Below, piece by piece: positions 12,848 to 15,836 of a DNA stretch of 15,836 nucleotides; position 1 is the stretch's first letter; each line of letters starts with the position of its first letter. The stretch is taken from assembly GCA_964504155.1 (NCBI GenBank), contig CAZDCZ010000067.1, positions 1-15,836 of the forward strand, given 5' to 3'. A program made the translations under genes and the position numbers. Source of the stretch: CAZDCZ01 sp964504155 (GTDB lineage: Bacteria > Bacteroidota > Bacteroidia > Bacteroidales > UBA12077). The notes beneath the pieces are model-generated. The model was not told the DNA's origin. It worked only from the letters and a program-made list of their open reading frames with translations, and did no database searches.

Positions 12848-14698
12848 ATGAGTAAAAACGCAGATGTCATTGAAAAGGAAAAAGTAGTCGTTAGATTTTC
12901 TGGCGATTCAGGAGATGGCATGCAACTTTCGGGAACATTGTTTTCTGATACTTCGGCTTTTTTTGGTAACGATTTGTCAACTTTTCCTGATTATCCATCA
13001 GAAATACGAGCCCCTCAAGGAACAATTGGTGGGGTTTCTGGTTTTCAGGTAAATGTTGGTCATTCACATGTAAATACTCCGGGAGATTATGCAGATATCT
13101 TAATTGCAATGAATCCTGCAGCTTTAAGAGCTAATGCAAAATGGGTAAAGGAAGGCGGAACTATTATTTACGATGAAGATAGTTTTACAGAAAAAGGCTT
13201 TTTGAAAGCCGGTTATAAAACTGATAATCCTATCATGGAAGATAAATTAGATGGTTTTAATATTATTAATGCTCCAATTTCTACTTTAACAAAAGAAGCG
13301 GTTGCAGATATTGGTCTTGATAATAAAAGTGTTTTACGTAGTAAAAATATGTTTGCTCTTGGTATGGTTTATTGGTTAGTAAATAGACCTCTGGAATTTA
13401 CTGAGAAATTCTTCGAGAGCAAATTTAAAAGTAAACCTTTAGTTGTTGAGGCAAATAAGAAAGTACTAAAAGCCGGTTTTTATTATGCAGAAACTGCCGA
13501 GCATTTGAGTCATTCGTATAAAGTTGCCCCTGCAAATATTGAGAAGGGAACTTACAGAAATATTAGTGGAAATAAGGCTACAGCATGGGGACTTATTGCC
13601 GCTTCTGAAAAAGCAAAATTGAATTTATTTTGTGGTTCATATCCTATTACCCCTGCAACAGAGATATTACAAGAGTTATCGCTAAGAAAAAATCTTAATG
13701 TAAAAACTTTTCAAGCAGAAGATGAGATTGCGGGTGTTTGTACTTCTATTGGTGCTAGCTTTGCCGGTTCTATGGCTGTTACAACTACATCTGGACCTGG
13801 TTTAGCCTTAAAAGCCGAAGCAATTGGTTTAGCTATTATGACAGAATTACCACTTGTAGTTGTTAATGTTCAACGTGGTGGACCATCAACAGGATTGCCT
13901 ACAAAACCTGAACAATCTGATTTAATGCAAGCTCTTTATGGAAGAAATGGAGAAAGTCCTTTAGTTGTTATGGCTGCAAGTACTCCATCTGATTGTTTCC
14001 ATTATGCTTATATGGCAGGAAAGATAGCTCTCGAACATATGACACCGGTAATATTATTAACCGATGGATTTATTGCTAATGGTTCTGAACCATGGCTAAT
14101 ACCTAATATGAGCGACTATCCTGAGATAAAACCTCCTATTGTTTCTGCCGGAACTAAAGATTGGCAGCCTTATGCTCGCGATACTGAAAAATTAGCTAGA
14201 ACTTGGGCAATACCCGGAACAAAAGGTTTAGAGCACAGAATTGGTGGTCTCGAAAAAGCAGATATTACAGGTGATGTGTCTCAAGATCCTATTAATCATC
14301 AAAAAATGACAGATATTCGTGAACAAAAAGTTCAGAATGTTGCTAAATTTATTCCTGAGTTAAAAGTTGAAGGAGAAAAAGAAGGCGACTTACTTGTTGT
14401 TGGTTGGGGAGGAACTTATGGACATCTTGTAACTGCAGTTAACGAAATGGTTGATAAAGGGAAAAGTATAGGCTTAGCCCATTTTAATTATATTAAACCA
14501 TTACCGGCAAGTACAAAGGAAATATTTAAGAAATATAAGAAAATTGTTGTTTGTGAAATTAATATGGGGCAATTTGTTGGATATTTACGAATGAATTTAC
14601 CGGAATTCGATTATGTTCAATATAATAAAGTTCAAGGATTGCCTTTTACAACAATAGAATTAAAAAATCATTTCGAAAAATTATTGGAGGAAAAATAA
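12848..14698 (+). CDS. korA: 2-oxoacid:acceptor (2-oxoglutarate:ferredoxin) oxidoreductase, fused gamma-alpha subunit
   Basis: Part of the CoA-dependent oxidative decarboxylation of a 2-oxoacid, probably 2-oxoglutarate, to acyl-CoA, CO2 and reduced ferredoxin; the reverse direction fixes CO2. The 616 residues join a gamma-type domain (about 12-200; RFSGDSGDGMQLSGT at 16-30) to an alpha pyrimidine-binding domain. Diagnostic alpha motifs are SYPITPATEI (264-273), TTTSGPGLALKAEAIGLA and VNVQRGGPSTGLPTKPEQSD (339-358). The C-terminal part (VVGWGGTYGHL; VVCEINMGQFVGYLR) is the CoA-contacting domain of the family. The gamma-alpha fusion with a separate beta gene is the KorAB type. No ferredoxin (delta) subunit gene is adjacent. 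Substrate preference cannot be fixed from sequence alone, but the KorAB type favours 2-oxoglutarate. The beta gene follows after 2 nt. Confidence 0.94.
   Translation: MSKNADVIEKEKVVVRFSGDSGDGMQLSGTLFSDTSAFFGNDLSTFPDYPSEIRAPQGTIGGVSGFQVNVGHSHVNTPGDYADILIAMNPAALRANAKWVKEGGTIIYDEDSFTEKGFLKAGYKTDNPIMEDKLDGFNIINAPISTLTKEAVADIGLDNKSVLRSKNMFALGMVYWLVNRPLEFTEKFFESKFKSKPLVVEANKKVLKAGFYYAETAEHLSHSYKVAPANIEKGTYRNISGNKATAWGLIAASEKAKLNLFCGSYPITPATEILQELSLRKNLNVKTFQAEDEIAGVCTSIGASFAGSMAVTTTSGPGLALKAEAIGLAIMTELPLVVVNVQRGGPSTGLPTKPEQSDLMQALYGRNGESPLVVMAASTPSDCFHYAYMAGKIALEHMTPVILLTDGFIANGSEPWLIPNMSDYPEIKPPIVSAGTKDWQPYARDTEKLARTWAIPGTKGLEHRIGGLEKADITGDVSQDPINHQKMTDIREQKVQNVAKFIPELKVEGEKEGDLLVVGWGGTYGHLVTAVNEMVDKGKSIGLAHFNYIKPLPASTKEIFKKYKKIVVCEINMGQFVGYLRMNLPEFDYVQYNKVQGLPFTTIELKNHFEKLLEEK
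14686..14690 (+). promoter_or_regulatory. korB: Shine-Dalgarno GGAGG for korB
   Basis: GGAGG lies inside the last codons of korA (Leu-Glu-Glu-Lys-stop), 10 nt before the korB ATG. It stands out because other starts in the window lack such a sequence. It supports the 14701 start and tight coupling of the two subunits. Confidence 0.6.
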
Positions 14699-14700
14699 TC

Positions 14701-15720
14701 ATGACTGAAAATAATATAAAACTTACTCCTAAAGATTTTAAAAGCAATCAAGAAGTTAGATGGTGCCCTGGTTGTGGAGATCATGCAATATTAAGTGCTA
14801 TTCAAAGGGCATTACCAGAATTAGGATATAATAAAGAGCAATTTGCCTTTATTTCAGGAATAGGATGCTCATCACGATTCCCATATTATATGGATACATA
14901 TGGTATTCATGGTATTCATGGAAGAGCATCAGCAATTGCCTCCGGAACAAAAGTTGCAAACCCAAAATTAAGTGTTTGGCAGATTACCGGTGATGGCGAT
15001 GCTATGGCTATTGGAGGAAATCATTTTATTCATGTTGTTAGACGAAATATCGATATTAATCTTATTTTATTCAATAACGAAATATATGGATTAACCAAAG
15101 GACAATATTCTCCTACTTCAAAATTGGGCTCAGTAACAAAAACATCTCCTTTTGGAAGTATTGATAATCCATTTCATCCGGGAGAATTAGTTATTGGTGC
15201 TCAAGGAAAATTCTTTGCTCGTTCAATAGATACTAATATAAAATTGAACAAAGAAATTTTTATTGAAGCAGCTCATCACGATGGAACATCTGTAGTTGAA
15301 ATTCTTCAAAATTGTGTTATATATAATGATAAGACTCATGCATATATCACCGATAAAGAGCATAAGGCTGATAGACAACTAGTTCTTAAACATGGCGAAC
15401 CAATGATTTTTGGTGCAAACAATGATAAAGGAATTGTTTTTGCAGGAACTAAACTGAAAGTTGTTACTATTGGAGAAGATGGTTATACAAAAGATGATAT
15501 TCTTGTGCATGATGCATATGAAGAAAATCCCGAAATACATCTTATGCTTATAAATATGCATTATCCAGATTATCCTGTTGCATTAGGAGTTATTAGAAGT
15601 GTTAAATGCGAAACTTATGATCAGAGAGTTGAAAAACAAATTGAAGAAGTAAAAAAACAATCTGATATTAAATGTGTTGACGATTTATTACGAAGCGGAA
15701 GCACTTGGGAAGTTAAGTAA
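14701..15720 (+). CDS. korB: 2-oxoacid:acceptor (2-oxoglutarate:ferredoxin) oxidoreductase, beta subunit
   Basis: Catalytic subunit carrying thiamine diphosphate and a [4Fe-4S] cluster; partner of the upstream fused gamma-alpha protein. The 339 residues contain WCPGCGDHA (21-29) with Cys22 and Cys25, GIGCSS with Cys56, and LQNC with Cys205. These are the four cysteines expected for the cluster, all present. The thiamine diphosphate/Mg2+ motif runs from GDGDAMAIGGNHF (97-109) to FNNEIYGLTKGQ (124-135). YGIHGIHGRASAIASG (67-82) is another family signature, next to the cofactor. Length is normal. The stop at 15718-15720 is followed after 21 nt by a strong intrinsic terminator, so korAB is probably a two-gene transcript. 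Confidence 0.95.
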   Translation: MTENNIKLTPKDFKSNQEVRWCPGCGDHAILSAIQRALPELGYNKEQFAFISGIGCSSRFPYYMDTYGIHGIHGRASAIASGTKVANPKLSVWQITGDGDAMAIGGNHFIHVVRRNIDINLILFNNEIYGLTKGQYSPTSKLGSVTKTSPFGSIDNPFHPGELVIGAQGKFFARSIDTNIKLNKEIFIEAAHHDGTSVVEILQNCVIYNDKTHAYITDKEHKADRQLVLKHGEPMIFGANNDKGIVFAGTKLKVVTIGEDGYTKDDILVHDAYEENPEIHLMLINMHYPDYPVALGVIRSVKCETYDQRVEKQIEEVKKQSDIKCVDDLLRSGSTWEVK

Positions 15721-15741
15721 ATTTACATATAATAGATAATT

Positions 15742-15777
15742 AAATAGCTGTCAAATAATCTGACAGCTATTTTTTTT
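15742..15777 (+). terminator. Rho-independent terminator after korB
   Basis: AAATAGCTGTCA (15742-15753) pairs perfectly with TGACAGCTATTT (15761-15772) around a 7-nt loop, and the T-run extends to 15777. It is the cleanest intrinsic terminator in the window and closes the korAB transcript. Confidence 0.92.
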
Positions 15778-15836
15778 GTTATTTATTTTAACAAGTATGC
15801 ATTAGTCGTTAGTATATTTTGTTTAAGAAAAGTTAT
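15778..15836. other. Trailing non-coding sequence at the window edge
   Basis: AT-rich sequence with no open reading frame, hairpin or clear promoter. The next gene lies outside the window. Confidence 0.5.

Noticed and set aside
1..15836. CRISPR array, prophage, insertion sequence, restriction or toxin-antitoxin system
   Set aside because: No regularly spaced repeats, transposase, integrase or defence-type protein was seen. Almost all coding space is accounted for by recognised housekeeping and envelope genes.

Overview
The window comes from an AT-rich Bacteroidota chromosome, most likely an anaerobic, Bacteroidales-like lineage (inference). The reasons are: the gene order pdxJ / CBS protein / nadK / DUF6089-type barrels / uppS / bamA / ompH / ompH / murI; promoter-like sites matching the Bacteroidota -7 consensus TAnnTTTG; almost no Shine-Dalgarno sequences; and five exported proteins predicted to be cut just before a glutamine. 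A ferredoxin-type 2-oxoacid oxidoreductase fits an anaerobic or microaerobic metabolism.

Layout: 1-181 is non-coding and carries pieces that look like dispersed repeats. 182-1726 (minus strand) is a two-gene unit, pdxJ (vitamin B6 synthesis) followed by an alpha/beta hydrolase that starts at TTG directly after a small hairpin. 1808-4966 (plus) holds a CBS-domain regulatory protein, a short one-POTRA Omp85-family outer-membrane protein and NAD kinase. 5195-11928 (plus) is an envelope-biogenesis run: two small outer-membrane barrels, undecaprenyl diphosphate synthase (lipid carrier for peptidoglycan and glycans), BamA (outer-membrane protein insertase), two Skp/OmpH periplasmic chaperones and glutamate racemase (D-glutamate for peptidoglycan). 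Gaps are short (6, 6, 24, 12, 28 and 67 nt), suggesting one long transcript with a hairpin before murI. 12002-12526 (minus) is a gamma-class carbonic anhydrase-like protein that converges on murI. 12848-15720 (plus) is korA-korB, closed by a strong intrinsic terminator. The 321-nt region between the carbonic anhydrase and korA holds a candidate promoter framed by an inverted repeat.

Functionally, the middle block couples peptidoglycan precursor supply (UppS, MurI) with outer-membrane protein export (two Skp-like chaperones, BamA). The right block pairs a CO2-producing or CO2-fixing oxidoreductase with a divergent carbonic anhydrase homologue.

No prophage, transposase, CRISPR array, tRNA or rRNA was seen, and no wholly novel multi-gene system is evident. 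The most interesting signals are small non-coding structures at gene junctions (the pdxJ-hydrolase hairpin, the ompH-murI hairpin, the korA promoter/inverted repeat) and the extra short Omp85 protein inserted between the CBS gene and nadK.
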